A stretch of DNA of 64,000 nucleotides, taken from contig NZ_CP119392.1 of the NCBI RefSeq assembly GCF_029224025.1, positions 3,061,001 through 3,125,000 of the forward strand, written 5' to 3'. The notes beneath the pieces were generated by a model. The model ran no database searches. It saw only the letters and a list, made by a program, of their open reading frames with translations, and had not been told where the DNA came from. Position numbers and translations under genes: made by a program. Positions 49,414-63,734 of the stretch are shown piece by piece (the stretch's first letter is position 1; the number at the start of each line of letters is the position of its first letter). This stretch comes from Rhodanobacter sp. AS-Z3 (GTDB taxonomy: Bacteria > Pseudomonadota > Gammaproteobacteria > Xanthomonadales > Rhodanobacteraceae).

Positions 49414-50598
49414 ATGTCGGATGTCAGCGTCGTCATCGTCGGTTCGAAGCGCACAGCGATCGGCTCGTTCCTGGGCCAGTTCACCGGCGTCCCCACTCCC
49501 AAGCTGGGCGCCGTTGCGATACGCGCCGCACTGGCGCAGTCCGGCGTGGCGCCGGCTGACGTGAGTGAAGTCATCATGGGTTGCGTGCTGCCCGCCAACC
49601 TTGGCCAGGCTCCCGCGCGTCAGGCAGCACTGGCTGCCGACCTTCCCGTCGGCGCCGGCTGCACCACCATCAACAAAGTCTGTGGCTCGGGCATGAAGGC
49701 GATCATGCTGGGTCACGACTTGATCAAGGCCGGCTCGGCCACCGTGGTGGTAGCCGGCGGCATGGAGTCGATGACCAACGCACCGCACATGGTCAACGCG
49801 CGTACCGGTATTCGTTATGGCGATGGCCAGCTGGTCGACCACATGGCCTGGGACGGTTTGACCAACCCTTACGACGGCAAGTCGATGGGCGTGTTCGGCG
49901 AACTGTGTGCGGACAAGTATCACTTCACCCGCGAGGATCAGGACGCGTTCGCGATCGAATCGGTCAACCGCGCCAAGGCCGCGCAGCAGAACGGCGCGTT
50001 CGCCGGCGAGATCGTGCCGGTGACGGTGAGCGGCCGCAAGGGCGACGTGGTGATCGACACCGACGAACAACCGGGCCGTTCCGACGTGGCCAAGATCCCC
50101 ACACTGAAAGCCGCCTTTCGCAAGGAGAACGGCACGATCACCGCAGCCAGCTCGTCCAGCATTTCCGATGGCGCTGCTGCATTGGTGCTGCTTTCTGCCG
50201 ACGACGCCAACAAGCGTGGACTGAAGCCGCTGGCGCGTATCGTGGCGCACGCCACCCATTCGCAAGAACCGGAATGGTTCACCACCGCGCCGGTCGGTGC
50301 CATGCAGAAGGTACTCGAGAAGGCCGGCTGGAAAGTCGAAGACGTTGATCTGTTCGAGATCAATGAAGCGTTCGCCGTGGTTGCGATGACGCCGATGAAG
50401 GAAATGGGCATTCCGCACGAGAAGCTCAACGTCAATGGCGGTGCCTGCGCGCTGGGTCATCCCATCGGTGCCAGCGGCGCGCGACTGGTAGTGACGTTGT
50501 TGAATGCACTGCAGGTACGCGGCCTGAAGCGTGGCGTGGCTTCTCTGTGCATCGGCGGTGGCGAGGCCACGGCAATCGCCGTCGAACGCATCGATTGA
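49414..50598 (+). CDS. acetyl-CoA C-acetyltransferase (thiolase)
   Basis: A 394-aa thiolase. Acyl-binding cysteine in TTINKVCGSGMKAIMLG near residue 90, the GGMESMTNAPHM block, then EINEAFAVVAMTP, and the C-terminal catalytic pair: His in NGGACALGHPIGASGAR and Cys in SLCIGGGEATA. Sequence features fit the degradative/biosynthetic acetoacetyl-CoA thiolase (AtoB/PhaA) type. It would handle acetoacetyl-CoA arising from leucine breakdown through HMG-CoA. GCGGAG precedes ATG 49414. Confidence 0.92.
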   Translation: MSDVSVVIVGSKRTAIGSFLGQFTGVPTPKLGAVAIRAALAQSGVAPADVSEVIMGCVLPANLGQAPARQAALAADLPVGAGCTTINKVCGSGMKAIMLGHDLIKAGSATVVVAGGMESMTNAPHMVNARTGIRYGDGQLVDHMAWDGLTNPYDGKSMGVFGELCADKYHFTREDQDAFAIESVNRAKAAQQNGAFAGEIVPVTVSGRKGDVVIDTDEQPGRSDVAKIPTLKAAFRKENGTITAASSSSISDGAAALVLLSADDANKRGLKPLARIVAHATHSQEPEWFTTAPVGAMQKVLEKAGWKVEDVDLFEINEAFAVVAMTPMKEMGIPHEKLNVNGGACALGHPIGASGARLVVTLLNALQVRGLKRGVASLCIGGGEATAIAVERID

Positions 50599-50758
50599 TG
50601 GGCAGACTTCAACGCGCTATCGCGCAACGTTCACATGACGGCCGGTTAAATAGAGTCGTACTACACACCGCGGGTTGGCCATAAACATCTGGCGCAACGT
50701 TCGGGAAAGCGCTATTAATACACGGCCAAACGGCATTCCACGGCAAAGGAGATCCACC

Positions 50759-51184
50759 ATGAAGTTTACGCGTACCCTACTCGCCGCCGCGCTCGTCGCG
50801 CTGTTGGCGGCATGCAGCAATGGCGCGCAGGATTCCGCGCAGGACGCCCAGAAGTCGGCTGATACCGCACAGCAAGCTGCCGATACGGCGCAGCAGGCTG
50901 CCGCGGCAGCTCCGACTCAGGCCACTGAGCAGGCTGCAGACCAGGCCAAGACCGCTGCTAACGCTGCTGGCCAGGCTGCCGATCAGGCTGCCCAGGCTGC
51001 CACCGCAGCTTCGGCGATGGCTCCGGCGAACACCGATGCGTCGAAGGACGCCATGTCACAGGCCAAGGACGCTGCGGGCAACGCGGCTCAAGCTGCCGGC
51101 AATGCTGCCGACGCTGCCAAGGACGCTGCCGGCAACGCGAAAGACGCTGCTGACAAAGCCAAGGACGCGATGAAGGGTCACTAA
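50759..51184 (+). CDS. alanine-rich, LEA-like lipoprotein
   Basis: A 141-aa lipoprotein (TLLAAALVALLAACSNG lipobox) whose mature part is an almost pure Ala/Asp/Gln/Lys helix with 7- and 11-residue periodicity (ADTAQQAADTAQQAA, AAGNAADAAKDAAGNAKDAA). It resembles late-embryogenesis-abundant/apolipoprotein-like stress proteins or an alanine-zipper lipoprotein of the Lpp kind. A very strong AAAGGAG ribosome site and a strong terminator downstream suggest high expression. It is probably an envelope stress protein; no partner gene is adjacent. Confidence 0.8.
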   Translation: MKFTRTLLAAALVALLAACSNGAQDSAQDAQKSADTAQQAADTAQQAAAAAPTQATEQAADQAKTAANAAGQAADQAAQAATAASAMAPANTDASKDAMSQAKDAAGNAAQAAGNAADAAKDAAGNAKDAADKAKDAMKGH

Positions 51185-51210
51185 TTCCTTCTCGGTTCGA
51201 AACAAGAAAA

Positions 51211-51239
51211 ACGGCCGCCTCGTGCGGCCGTTTTTTTTG
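51211..51239 (+). terminator. rho-independent terminator of the alanine-rich lipoprotein gene
   Basis: ACGGCCGC / GCGGCCGT 8-bp stem around CTCGT followed by eight T residues. Confidence 0.93.
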
Positions 51240-51341
51240 CCTGCAATCACCAGCCCATGAACGTCGTTTTGGTCGCGGCGCGATGGCCCGCTATCATCGG
51301 TGGCTTATCCCTGACGGGACCCCGACCGTGAGCTTCCAGCC

Positions 51342-52949
51342 ATGAGCGTCATTGCATCGCAGATCGATCCCCGTTCACCCGAGTTCCACGCCAGCAGCCA
51401 ACAGTTGCGGGCCGTGGTTGAGGACCTGCAGCGCGAGCTTGCACGTACCGCCGAAGGTGGCGGCAGCAAGGCGCGCGAAAAGCACGTTGCCCGTGGCAAG
51501 CTGCTGCCGCGCGAGCGCATCCGCGCCCTGCTCGACCCCGGCTCACCGTTTCTGGAACTGTCGCCACTGGCCGCTCATGGCATGTACGACGATGCGGCTC
51601 CGGCCGCCGGCTTGATCACCGGTATCGGCCGGGTCAACGGCATCGAGGTGGTGGTGGTTGCCAATGACGCCACGGTCAAGGGCGGTACCTATTTCCCGAT
51701 GACGGTGAAGAAGCATCTGCGCGCGCAGGAAGTCGCGCTGGAAAATCGGCTGCCCTGCGTTTATCTGGTCGACTCCGGCGGCGCGTTCCTGCCGCTGCAG
51801 GACGAAGTGTTTCCGGACAAGGAACACTTCGGCCGGATCTTCTACAACCAGGCACGCATGTCCGCGTTGAACATTCCACAGATTGCCGTGGTGATGGGCT
51901 CGTGCACGGCCGGTGGCGCCTATGTGCCGGCAATGAGTGACGAAACGATCATCGTGCGCGAACAAGGCACGATCTTCCTCGGCGGCCCGCCGCTGGTGAA
52001 GGCGGCGACCGGCGAGGTGGTGGATGCCGAGACGCTGGGCGGCGCCGACGTGCACACGGCCATCTCTGGTGTGGCCGATCATTTCGCGGAGAACGACGCT
52101 CACGCGCTGGCAATCGCCCGCGACATCGTCGGCCATCTCAACCGCAGCAAGCCGATGCCGCTGGCGCTGCGCGCTCCGGTCGAGCCGAAATACCCCGCCG
52201 AGGAACTGTACGGCGTGATTCCCGCCGACACCCGACGCCCGTTCGATATTCGCGAAGTGATTGCGCGCATCGTCGACGGTTCCGAGTTCCACGAGTTCAA
52301 GGCGCGCTACGGCAAAACCCTGGTCTGCGGCTTCGCGCACATCCACGGCTACCCGGTCGGCATCGTTGCCAACAACGGCATTCTGTTCGCCGAGAGCGCA
52401 CTGAAGGGCGCGCACTTCATCGAACTGTGCAACCAGCGCAACGTGCCGCTGGTGTTCCTGCAGAACATCACCGGCTTCATGGTCGGCAAGAAATACGAAC
52501 AGGCCGGCATTGCGAAGGACGGCGCCAAGATGGTCACCGCGGTGGCCTGTTCCCACGTGCCGAAGTTCACCGTGGTGATCGGCGGCAGTTTCGGTGCTGG
52601 CAACTACGCCATGTGCGGCCGTGCCTATGGCGCGCGCTTCCTGTGGATGTGGCCGAACGCGCGCATCAGCGTGATGGGTGGCGAACAGGCCGCGTCGGTG
52701 CTGGCCACGGTAAAGCGTGACGGCATCGAGGCTAAAGGCGGGCAATGGTCAGCCGATGAAGAAGAAGCGTTCAAGGCACCACTGCGCGATCAATACGAAC
52801 GCCAGGGACATCCTTACTACGCCAGCGCGCGCCTTTGGGACGACGGCATCATCGATCCGGTGGACACTCGCCGCGTGCTGGGACTGGCCATTTCCGCGTC
52901 GATGAACGCCCCCATTGAGCCACAGCGTTATGGCGTGTTCCGCATGTAA
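51342..52949 (+). CDS. mccB: methylcrotonyl-CoA carboxylase, carboxyltransferase (beta) subunit
   Basis: A 535-aa biotin-dependent carboxyltransferase. It transfers CO2 from carboxybiotin to 3-methylcrotonyl-CoA, the step after isovaleryl-CoA dehydrogenase in leucine degradation. Diagnostic blocks: [74 protein letters not shown] and [20 protein letters not shown], then [20 protein letters not shown]. The LPLQ-E-VFPD and [11 protein letters not shown] pieces distinguish MCC from propionyl-CoA carboxylase. The biotin-carrying alpha subunit is not in the window; it may lie beyond 64,000, near the enoyl-CoA hydratase. Confidence 0.93.
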   Translation: MSVIASQIDPRSPEFHASSQQLRAVVEDLQRELARTAEGGGSKAREKHVARGKLLPRERIRALLDPGSPFLELSPLAAHGMYDDAAPAAGLITGIGRVNGIEVVVVANDATVKGGTYFPMTVKKHLRAQEVALENRLPCVYLVDSGGAFLPLQDEVFPDKEHFGRIFYNQARMSALNIPQIAVVMGSCTAGGAYVPAMSDETIIVREQGTIFLGGPPLVKAATGEVVDAETLGGADVHTAISGVADHFAENDAHALAIARDIVGHLNRSKPMPLALRAPVEPKYPAEELYGVIPADTRRPFDIREVIARIVDGSEFHEFKARYGKTLVCGFAHIHGYPVGIVANNGILFAESALKGAHFIELCNQRNVPLVFLQNITGFMVGKKYEQAGIAKDGAKMVTAVACSHVPKFTVVIGGSFGAGNYAMCGRAYGARFLWMWPNARISVMGGEQAASVLATVKRDGIEAKGGQWSADEEEAFKAPLRDQYERQGHPYYASARLWDDGIIDPVDTRRVLGLAISASMNAPIEPQRYGVFRM

Positions 52950-52991
52950 GCTTGCCGTCATCTGCAACCGACTTCACCGAGGAAGTCAGGG

Positions 52992-54680
52992 ATGATTGTT
53001 GGCATTGACCTGGGCACTACCCATTCGCTCATTGGCTGCTACGACGAAGCCGGTCCGCGGCTGTTCGCCAATGCGCTGGGAGAACTACTTACCCCTTCGG
53101 TGATCAGTGTCGACGAGGCCGGTCAGGTCATCGTCGGCCAACCGGCGCTGGATCGAATGGTGAGTCATCCACAGGTGAGCGTGGCCAGCTTCAAGCGCTG
53201 GATGGGCTCACCACGTGAAACCCGGCTAGGCGTGCACAACTTCCGCCCGGAAGAGCTTTCCGCACTGATTCTGCGTTCGCTGATCGCCGACGCGGAGGCT
53301 GCGCTCGGCGAAAAAGTTCGCGAAGCGGTGATCAGCGTTCCCGCTTATTTCTCCGATGCGCAGCGCAAGGCGACGCGCGCCGCCGGCGAGCTGGCCGGCA
53401 TTCGTGTCGAGCGATTGATCAATGAACCCACCGCCGCGGCGCTGGCCTATGGCCTGCGTGAAAAACCCGATGGCGCGCGCTTCCTGATCTTCGATCTGGG
53501 CGGCGGCACCTTTGATGTATCGGTGCTGGAAATGTTCGACGGCGTGGTCGAAGTGCACGCCAGTGCCGGCGACAATTTTCTTGGCGGCGAGGATTTTCTT
53601 GACCTGCTCGAACAGGCCTGCCGTGCCGATCTGGAACTTGACGACAGCCAGCTCGACGCCAGCCAGCGCGGCCAGTTGCGGCGACGGCTGGAAGTGGCAA
53701 AACGATCGCTCGGCAGTCACGGCCATGCCGGCATCGAGTTGTCACTGGGCGAACGGCAACTGAGCTGGCAGATCGACGAAGAGCGCTTCACGCGGCTAGC
53801 CGATCCGCTGATACAACGCATGCGCGCGCCGCTGGAACGGGCGATGCGCGATGCCCGCCTGAAACCGGAACAGCTGGATGAGATCGTGCTGGTCGGCGGC
53901 GCCAGCCGAATGCCGCTGGTAGCCAGAACGGTGTCGCGCATGTTCGGCCGGTTGCCGCTGCGTCACGTAAATCCGGACCAGGCCATTGCACTGGGCGCTT
54001 GCGTTGCCGCCGGATTGAAGTCGCGCAACCAGCACCTCGATGAAGTCATTCTTACCGACGTTTGTCCGTATTCATTGGGCACCGAGGTGGCTCGCCGCGA
54101 TGAGCACGGGCGAGCGATAACCGGCTTTTTCGAACCAATCATCGAACGCAACAGCACCGTCCCGGTAAGTCGCGAACAAACATTCTGGCCGATCAGCGAT
54201 CGCCAGAAGCAATTGCAACTGGACGTCTATCAGGGCGAGAGCCCCTTGGTGGAACGGAACATCAAACTGGGCGAACTGACGGTGGATATCGATCCCGCCC
54301 TGTCGACCCAACAGAACGCAGTCACGGTACGCTTCACCTACGACATCAATGGCGTGCTGCAGGTGGAAGCGCTGGTGCATGCCAGCGCACGCCGCTATGA
54401 ACTGCTGCTGGAACAGAACCCCGGCCTGCTCGATGCACAGCAGATACGCGCACGTCTGGCCGTGCTTGACGAGATCAAGATTCATCCGCGCAGCAAGCAG
54501 GAAAACCTTGCCATGCTGGCACGTGCCGAACGTCTGTACGAGGAACACCTGCTCGCCCGCGAGCAGTTGCAGGACTGGATACTGCGTTTCCGTGCGGCAC
54601 TGGAAAGCCAGGATGAGGCGATCATTCGCGAGCACCGTCGCGAATTCAGTCGTGCGCTGGACGCGCTGGAATCAGTCTGA
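52992..54680 (+). CDS. hscC: HscC-type Hsp70 chaperone
   Basis: A 562-aa Hsp70-family protein, shorter than DnaK (about 640) like HscC. ATPase domain: [16 protein letters not shown] (phosphate loop), [53 protein letters not shown], and [18 protein letters not shown]. Substrate domain: [19 protein letters not shown] and [19 protein letters not shown] shortened helical lid ends the chain. It acts with a dedicated J-protein rather than DnaJ. The last base of the stop TGA is the A of the next gene's ATG, so the two are translationally coupled. Confidence 0.92.
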   Translation: MIVGIDLGTTHSLIGCYDEAGPRLFANALGELLTPSVISVDEAGQVIVGQPALDRMVSHPQVSVASFKRWMGSPRETRLGVHNFRPEELSALILRSLIADAEAALGEKVREAVISVPAYFSDAQRKATRAAGELAGIRVERLINEPTAAALAYGLREKPDGARFLIFDLGGGTFDVSVLEMFDGVVEVHASAGDNFLGGEDFLDLLEQACRADLELDDSQLDASQRGQLRRRLEVAKRSLGSHGHAGIELSLGERQLSWQIDEERFTRLADPLIQRMRAPLERAMRDARLKPEQLDEIVLVGGASRMPLVARTVSRMFGRLPLRHVNPDQAIALGACVAAGLKSRNQHLDEVILTDVCPYSLGTEVARRDEHGRAITGFFEPIIERNSTVPVSREQTFWPISDRQKQLQLDVYQGESPLVERNIKLGELTVDIDPALSTQQNAVTVRFTYDINGVLQVEALVHASARRYELLLEQNPGLLDAQQIRARLAVLDEIKIHPRSKQENLAMLARAERLYEEHLLAREQLQDWILRFRAALESQDEAIIREHRREFSRALDALESV

Positions 54681-56059
54681 TGTCGCCATTCGACCTGCTC
54701 GGTCTGACTGACGATGCCGACGAACGAGCCATCAAACGAGCCTACGCGCAACGCTTGCGCGGCACCCGGCCGGAAGACGATGCGCCGGGCTTTCAGCGTC
54801 TGCATGCGGCGTATCAGGCGGCACTGGAATACTGCCGTGAGGCGCCGCGCTCGCCGATAGAGCCGCCTGCCCTGTTGCCAGACGAAGCCTCGGTCGTGCC
54901 TGCGACGACCACGTCGGCGATAGCTGTCGAGCCGATTGTGCTACCTCCTTTTGATCCCGCCGCCTTCTGCAGCGAGGCGTTCGAACGTGCCGCGGCCGAT
55001 GAGGCAGCCGCGCTGCAACTGTGGCTGGCAGAGCAGCCAGCGCTGTGGTCACTGCAGCTCAAGATGCAGACCAGTCATTACCTGATGGAGCAGCTGTACC
55101 TGCACGAACCGCCGATGTCGGCCGCGTGCATGGAGGCGTTGCTGCGCTTCTTCGACCTCGACCACGCTCTGGCCGGGCACGATCCGCTGGCCCTGGTGCA
55201 ACTCGAGCGGCGCACGCGACTGGCCTGGCAATTGCAAAGCAGCGCTGAGGCCGTCCTCGCTTCGCGGCTGGAAATTCAGACCTCATCGCAACGCTGGCGG
55301 GCGCACTGGATACTGAGCCAACTGCAACGACCGTTCGAGTGGCCTCGTGTCTTGTGGCTTGGCTTGTATCCCGCCAACCCGGGCATGATTGCCGATTTCG
55401 TGGAGAACGTCAGCGACCATCATCCCGAGGATCTGCCCGCCACGATCGATCGTACCCAACTGACCTTCTGGCGGGCTGCAGCCCGGCGTCAGCCGATCAG
55501 CCGACCGCGATTGTTTCTGGGTATTTTTCGCAGCGCGATCATCCTGCTGCTGGCGATGTTGCTGGCTCCTTTGCTGAGCTACGCGTTCACCGACAGCATT
55601 GCGCTGCAGCCGATGCTGATCGCCGTTGGCGTATTGATGATTCCCTGCGCCGCGTGGGCCTTGTGGATCGGCTGGTCGGCACTCGACCATTGGCATATCG
55701 AAGGAGGATCACTGCCCGCAGACAGATCGGCGAGGACCTATCTGGTGCCTGCGATGTGTGTCGGCGGGATCATGCTCGATGCCCTGTTTGAAGGCGGCGT
55801 CGGCCTCTTGCTGTTCGTGCCTTCGCTATGGCTGGCGATGCGCCGTTACTGGTACCAGCACCCGAGCCGGCTTGCCATCTTCCGCCCGGGCAATGTGCGA
55901 CTCATGCTGGTTCTGTCCATCTTCCTGCTGCGCGGCGTGTTGCAGACGAAGCTCGGCGACGATGCTGTTTCGCTGGGCGAAATCATCGCAGCTGTGGCGA
56001 TGCTGGCGTGGGCCGCGGATCTGTGGAAACAACGCAAACACCAGGTCGCCATCGACTGA
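54680..56059 (+). CDS. DjlB/DjlC-type membrane J-domain co-chaperone
   Basis: A 459-aa protein. An N-terminal J-like domain (SPFDLLGLTDDADERAIKRA, YAQRLRGTRPEDDAPGFQRL) has Arg-Pro-Glu where standard J-domains have His-Pro-Asp, as in the Djl proteins that serve HscC. A Pro/Ala linker, a helical middle domain of about 200 residues and at least four hydrophobic membrane helices in the last 170 residues follow (AIILLLAMLLAPLLSYAFT, LMIPCAAWALWIGWSAL, LLLFVPSLWLAMRRYW, and one more before the end). It is coupled to hscC by a one-base overlap and should recruit HscC to the inner membrane. Confidence 0.85.
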   Translation: MSPFDLLGLTDDADERAIKRAYAQRLRGTRPEDDAPGFQRLHAAYQAALEYCREAPRSPIEPPALLPDEASVVPATTTSAIAVEPIVLPPFDPAAFCSEAFERAAADEAAALQLWLAEQPALWSLQLKMQTSHYLMEQLYLHEPPMSAACMEALLRFFDLDHALAGHDPLALVQLERRTRLAWQLQSSAEAVLASRLEIQTSSQRWRAHWILSQLQRPFEWPRVLWLGLYPANPGMIADFVENVSDHHPEDLPATIDRTQLTFWRAAARRQPISRPRLFLGIFRSAIILLLAMLLAPLLSYAFTDSIALQPMLIAVGVLMIPCAAWALWIGWSALDHWHIEGGSLPADRSARTYLVPAMCVGGIMLDALFEGGVGLLLFVPSLWLAMRRYWYQHPSRLAIFRPGNVRLMLVLSIFLLRGVLQTKLGDDAVSLGEIIAAVAMLAWAADLWKQRKHQVAID

Positions 56060-56097
56060 CCCGGTCAGCCGACGTGATGGGCCTTAGTGAAAACGAC

Positions 56098-57614
<1,517 letters not shown>

Positions 57615-57634
57615 GACTTAAGTGCTCCAGGTGC

Positions 57635-57949
57635 TCAGGCGTTGATGCCCGTGATCTCGATTTCGGTGAAATGCTGACGGTGACCCTGCTGCCGCTTGTA
57701 GTGCTTGCGGCGGCGGAATTTGATGATGCGGATCTTGTCGGCACGGCCGTGCTTGCGCACGGTGGCACTGACGGTGGCGCCCTCTACAACCGGCGCGCCA
57801 ACGACGACCGACTCACCGGTACCGACCATCAACACCTGGTCGAAACTGATGGTGGCGCCTTCTTCGGCGGTCAACAGCTCCACGCGCAGGACGTCGCCCT
57901 GCATGACGCGGTACTGCTTGCCGCCAGTCTTGATGACTGCGTAACTCAT
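57635..57949 (-). CDS. rplU: 50S ribosomal protein L21
   Basis: A 104-aa L21 ([40 protein letters not shown], then [14 protein letters not shown]). The first gene of the rplU-rpmA operon; a consensus-like promoter lies 70 bases upstream. Confidence 0.98.
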   Translation of the reverse strand: MSYAVIKTGGKQYRVMQGDVLRVELLTAEEGATISFDQVLMVGTGESVVVGAPVVEGATVSATVRKHGRADKIRIIKFRRRKHYKRQQGHRQHFTEIEITGINA

Positions 57950-58016
57950 GGGAATGCCCTTCTGTCGTTATTCTCTTGGGTATCGCCATGACCCATTCAG
58001 GTCTGGCGAACTACGG

Positions 58017-58046
58017 ATTATAGCGACCTGCCCGCGAGCTGGTCAA
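58017..58046 (-). promoter_or_regulatory. sigma-70 promoter of rplU-rpmA
   Basis: On the minus strand TTGACC, an 18-base spacer and TATAAT, about 70 bases before the rplU start. It is nearly consensus, as expected for a ribosomal operon. Confidence 0.85.
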
Positions 58047-58110
58047 TTACTGACCACAACCTGAGCTGATCACCCCGCAAGGCGACCCGGTGACCCGGCA
58101 ACCAGTCCGC

Positions 58111-58626
58111 TCAGCGGCCGGATTTCGGCGCCGGCACCGCGGCCGGCATGGCTGCTGGACTGGCTGGACAGCGGCCATTCGCCTCCAGTGTGCCTTTCTG
58201 CCGCAACTTTTCGATCATCGCCTGAGCCCGCGCACGGCCCCAGTCCTGGCCAACCTTCATACCCTCGGCCATGGTCACCGGCATTTGCGTGATGACTTTC
58301 TGACCCAGCGGCGAGCGGTAGAACTTCAGCAATCCGTCCACATCCTGCGCGGTGAAGTGGCGCTGGTAGATCGGCACCATCTGACCCAGCAACTGCTGGC
58401 GACTGCTGGCGTCCATGAAATCCTGCCAATACGACGTCGGTACGCAGGGCAAAGCCTGCCCCATCATGCCAGCCATCTGGGTATTCATCTGGGTAAACAT
58501 GCCGTCCATATGCATCACGTCAAACAACTCGTGCACCTGCTTCTCGCTTGGCTGCGCGGCATGCGCTTGACCAGCGGCAGCAAACGCCAACACGGTCGCA
58601 ACGGCAAAGCCTGTCCATTTGTGCAT
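58111..58626 (-). CDS. DUF2059 exported protein
   Basis: A 171-aa protein with a signal peptide (WTGFAVATVLAFAAAGQAHA-A) and a DUF2059 domain (QVHELFDVMHMDGMFTQMNT, YQRHFTAQDVDGLLKFYRSP, LGQKVITQMPVTMAEGMKVG). The role is unknown; family members are small periplasmic helical proteins. ATG 58626 is preferred over the longer frame (to 58656) because it starts the signal peptide. It is divergent from uvrA. Confidence 0.88.
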   Translation of the reverse strand: MHKWTGFAVATVLAFAAAGQAHAAQPSEKQVHELFDVMHMDGMFTQMNTQMAGMMGQALPCVPTSYWQDFMDASSRQQLLGQMVPIYQRHFTAQDVDGLLKFYRSPLGQKVITQMPVTMAEGMKVGQDWGRARAQAMIEKLRQKGTLEANGRCPASPAAMPAAVPAPKSGR

Positions 58627-58766
58627 GATCCATCTCCTTCGGGGTTGAACACTCATTTAGCCACAAGCGATGCACACCACGAAAGCGATACGCCAAAGTG
58701 ATCGATCCTCACTGAACGATCAAAACTCCTTGGTATAGTAATCAACCCACCCCATATACGGCGTCC

Positions 58767-61705
<2,939 letters not shown>

Positions 61706-61706
<1 letters not shown>

Positions 61707-62152
61707 TGACTCCAAACCCATCCAGCGAGCCGGCCAAGTCGCCCACTGAATCAACGCCCCTGTTTGTCGCCCCGATCCACGTGCGCTGGCGTGACCTCGA
61801 CGCGTTCAATCACGTCAACAACTCCAACTTCCTGACCTATCTGGAAGAAGCGCGCCTGCAGTGGCTGCAGCAAGTGCGTGACTGGTTCGACGAAGCGTCC
61901 ATGCCGGTGCTGGCGGCCAGCGATTTGCAATATCGCCGACCGATTCCGTGGCCGGCATCGCTGCACATTGAATTGCGCTGCGCGCGACTGGGCGGCAGCT
62001 CGTTGACGATCGCTCATCGCATCATCGACGCCAACGATCCAGACCGACTGTACTGCGATGGCCATGTGGTAATGGTCTGGATGAACCCTGCCACCGGCAA
62101 GCCAGTACCGTTGCCGGCAAGCATTCGCATCGCGGCCGGCGAAACGCACTGA
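61706..62152 (+). CDS. hotdog-fold acyl-CoA thioesterase (YbgC-like)
   Basis: A 148-aa 4-hydroxybenzoyl-CoA-thioesterase-type hotdog protein: VRWRDLDAFNHVNNSNFLTY with the catalytic Asp, LEEARLQWL, and VLAASDLQYRRPIPW followed by HIELRCARLGGSSLTIAHRI. An N-terminal Ser/Pro/Thr-rich stretch of about 20 residues precedes the fold. The ATG overlaps the uvrA stop codon, so the two are cotranscribed. Substrate acyl-CoA unknown. Confidence 0.88.
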
Positions 62153-62254
62153 CCTGACTTCGTCGCGCTGCCATGCACCGGCAGCAGCAGCGGACGCATG
62201 CCGTTCACACGCCCTCGTTATGATGGTGCTCCGGCCCCCAATGGAATGCGTCCG

Positions 62255-63715
62255 ATGCAGAATGCACACCGCTCGATGCTTGCACTTGCCTGTCTCACCG
62301 CCCTTTTCGGCAGCGCGACGGCGAACGCTGCCAGTACCAGCTCACTGACCATTTATCGCAGTGACAGCGCGGCGCTGTACGCCAGCAGCGACACCGGCAG
62401 CACGAATGACGGCTATGCGGTGGTACGTGAACAACGGTCACTGCCGCTCACCGCCGGAATACACGACGTGGTGGTCGGCGACTTGCCGAACGCGCTGGAT
62501 GCCGAAGCACTGGCACTGGGCTTTCCCGACGGCCAGGCCAAGCTGATCTCGCAGCGTCTGTTGCTGGCCCAGGGCGCTGGCGCGGCACTGAGCGGAATGG
62601 TCGGTCGCCAGATCACGGTGCTGGGCAGCAACGGCGAAACCCTGGCCCAGGGCATCTTGCTGCGCGCCGGTGACAGCCTGCTGGTGCGCGATACCACGGG
62701 AGTCACCGGCACCACCCTGGTGCGCAATTACGCTGGCGTACGCAGCGCCGGCGGCGACTTCCCGCTCGGTTCCAGCCTGCGCCTGCGTGTCGACGCGGCA
62801 CGCGCCGGTGACGCGCGCACCGTGCTCAGCTATCCCACCTCGGGCCTGGGTTGGCGGGCCGCCTATGTGGCCACCTTGCAGCCCGGCACAGCTTGCCGCG
62901 TGCAGTTCGAATCACGCGCCAGCATTGCCAATCGCAGCGGTCGCGACTGGCACGATGCGCAGGTCACCCTGATCGCAGGCGAGCCGAACATGGCCAAGCC
63001 TGCCGCGCCGCAACCGATGATGGCAATGGCCCGCGGCTTCAGCGCAAAGGAAAGTCTGCCGCAGCAGGACAGCCTCGGCGACTATCGCAGTTTCACCCTG
63101 CCCGGCACGGTCGAACTCCCCGACGGCAGTGTCAGTCAGGTGCCGCTCTATGCCAGCCGCACACTGGATTGCACGCGCACCGCGTTGTACGAAAACGGAG
63201 GCAGCTATCAACCACCGCGCCCAATCGTGAACCGAGATTTCAACCAGGATGGCGGCAACACGGTTACCAGCACACTGGCACTGAAGGCCTTCGACAGCCT
63301 GCCGGCCGGCTACCTGCGCGTACTCACCGCCGACCGCAACGGCATCCCGCAATTCATTGGCGAAGGCCGCATCGACGACACGCCCAAGGGTAGCGATGCC
63401 ACGATCACCCTGGGCACGGCGTTCGACCTGCGTGCCGAACGCGAGCGCACCGCGTTCAACGTCGACAAGGCCGGCCGCACGATGGATGAAGCCTTCCGCA
63501 TCAACCTCAGCAATGCCGGCGACAGCGCGCGTACCGTGACCGTACGCGAACATCCCGGCCGCTGGCGCCAGTGGGTACTGGTATCGTCCACCAGCAAGCC
63601 CAGCCAGCAGAACCCGGACACATTGGAGTTCCGCGTCGAAGTGCCTGCCAACGGCAAGGCCGTGCTGGACTATGCGGTGCGCTACCAGTGGACCGCCGAC
63701 GAACAACCGCAGTAA
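62255..63715 (+). CDS. DUF4139 exported protein
   Basis: A 486-aa protein with a signal peptide (MLALACLTALFGSATANAAS). Beta-rich DUF4139 domain: LTIYRSDSAALYASSDTGS, VVREQRSLPLTAGIHDVVVG, LGWRAAYVATLQPG, and RSGRDWHDAQVTLIAGEPN, which is the family's most conserved block; then YASRTLDCTRTALYENG and FRINLSNAGDSARTVTVREH at the C-terminal side. The function is unknown; probably periplasmic or outer-membrane. Choice of ATG 62255 over 62246 or 62198 rests on the signal peptide. Confidence 0.87.
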   Translation: MQNAHRSMLALACLTALFGSATANAASTSSLTIYRSDSAALYASSDTGSTNDGYAVVREQRSLPLTAGIHDVVVGDLPNALDAEALALGFPDGQAKLISQRLLLAQGAGAALSGMVGRQITVLGSNGETLAQGILLRAGDSLLVRDTTGVTGTTLVRNYAGVRSAGGDFPLGSSLRLRVDAARAGDARTVLSYPTSGLGWRAAYVATLQPGTACRVQFESRASIANRSGRDWHDAQVTLIAGEPNMAKPAAPQPMMAMARGFSAKESLPQQDSLGDYRSFTLPGTVELPDGSVSQVPLYASRTLDCTRTALYENGGSYQPPRPIVNRDFNQDGGNTVTSTLALKAFDSLPAGYLRVLTADRNGIPQFIGEGRIDDTPKGSDATITLGTAFDLRAERERTAFNVDKAGRTMDEAFRINLSNAGDSARTVTVREHPGRWRQWVLVSSTSKPSQQNPDTLEFRVEVPANGKAVLDYAVRYQWTADEQPQ

Positions 63716-63734
63716 TCATTGACCGGAGTCTTCC

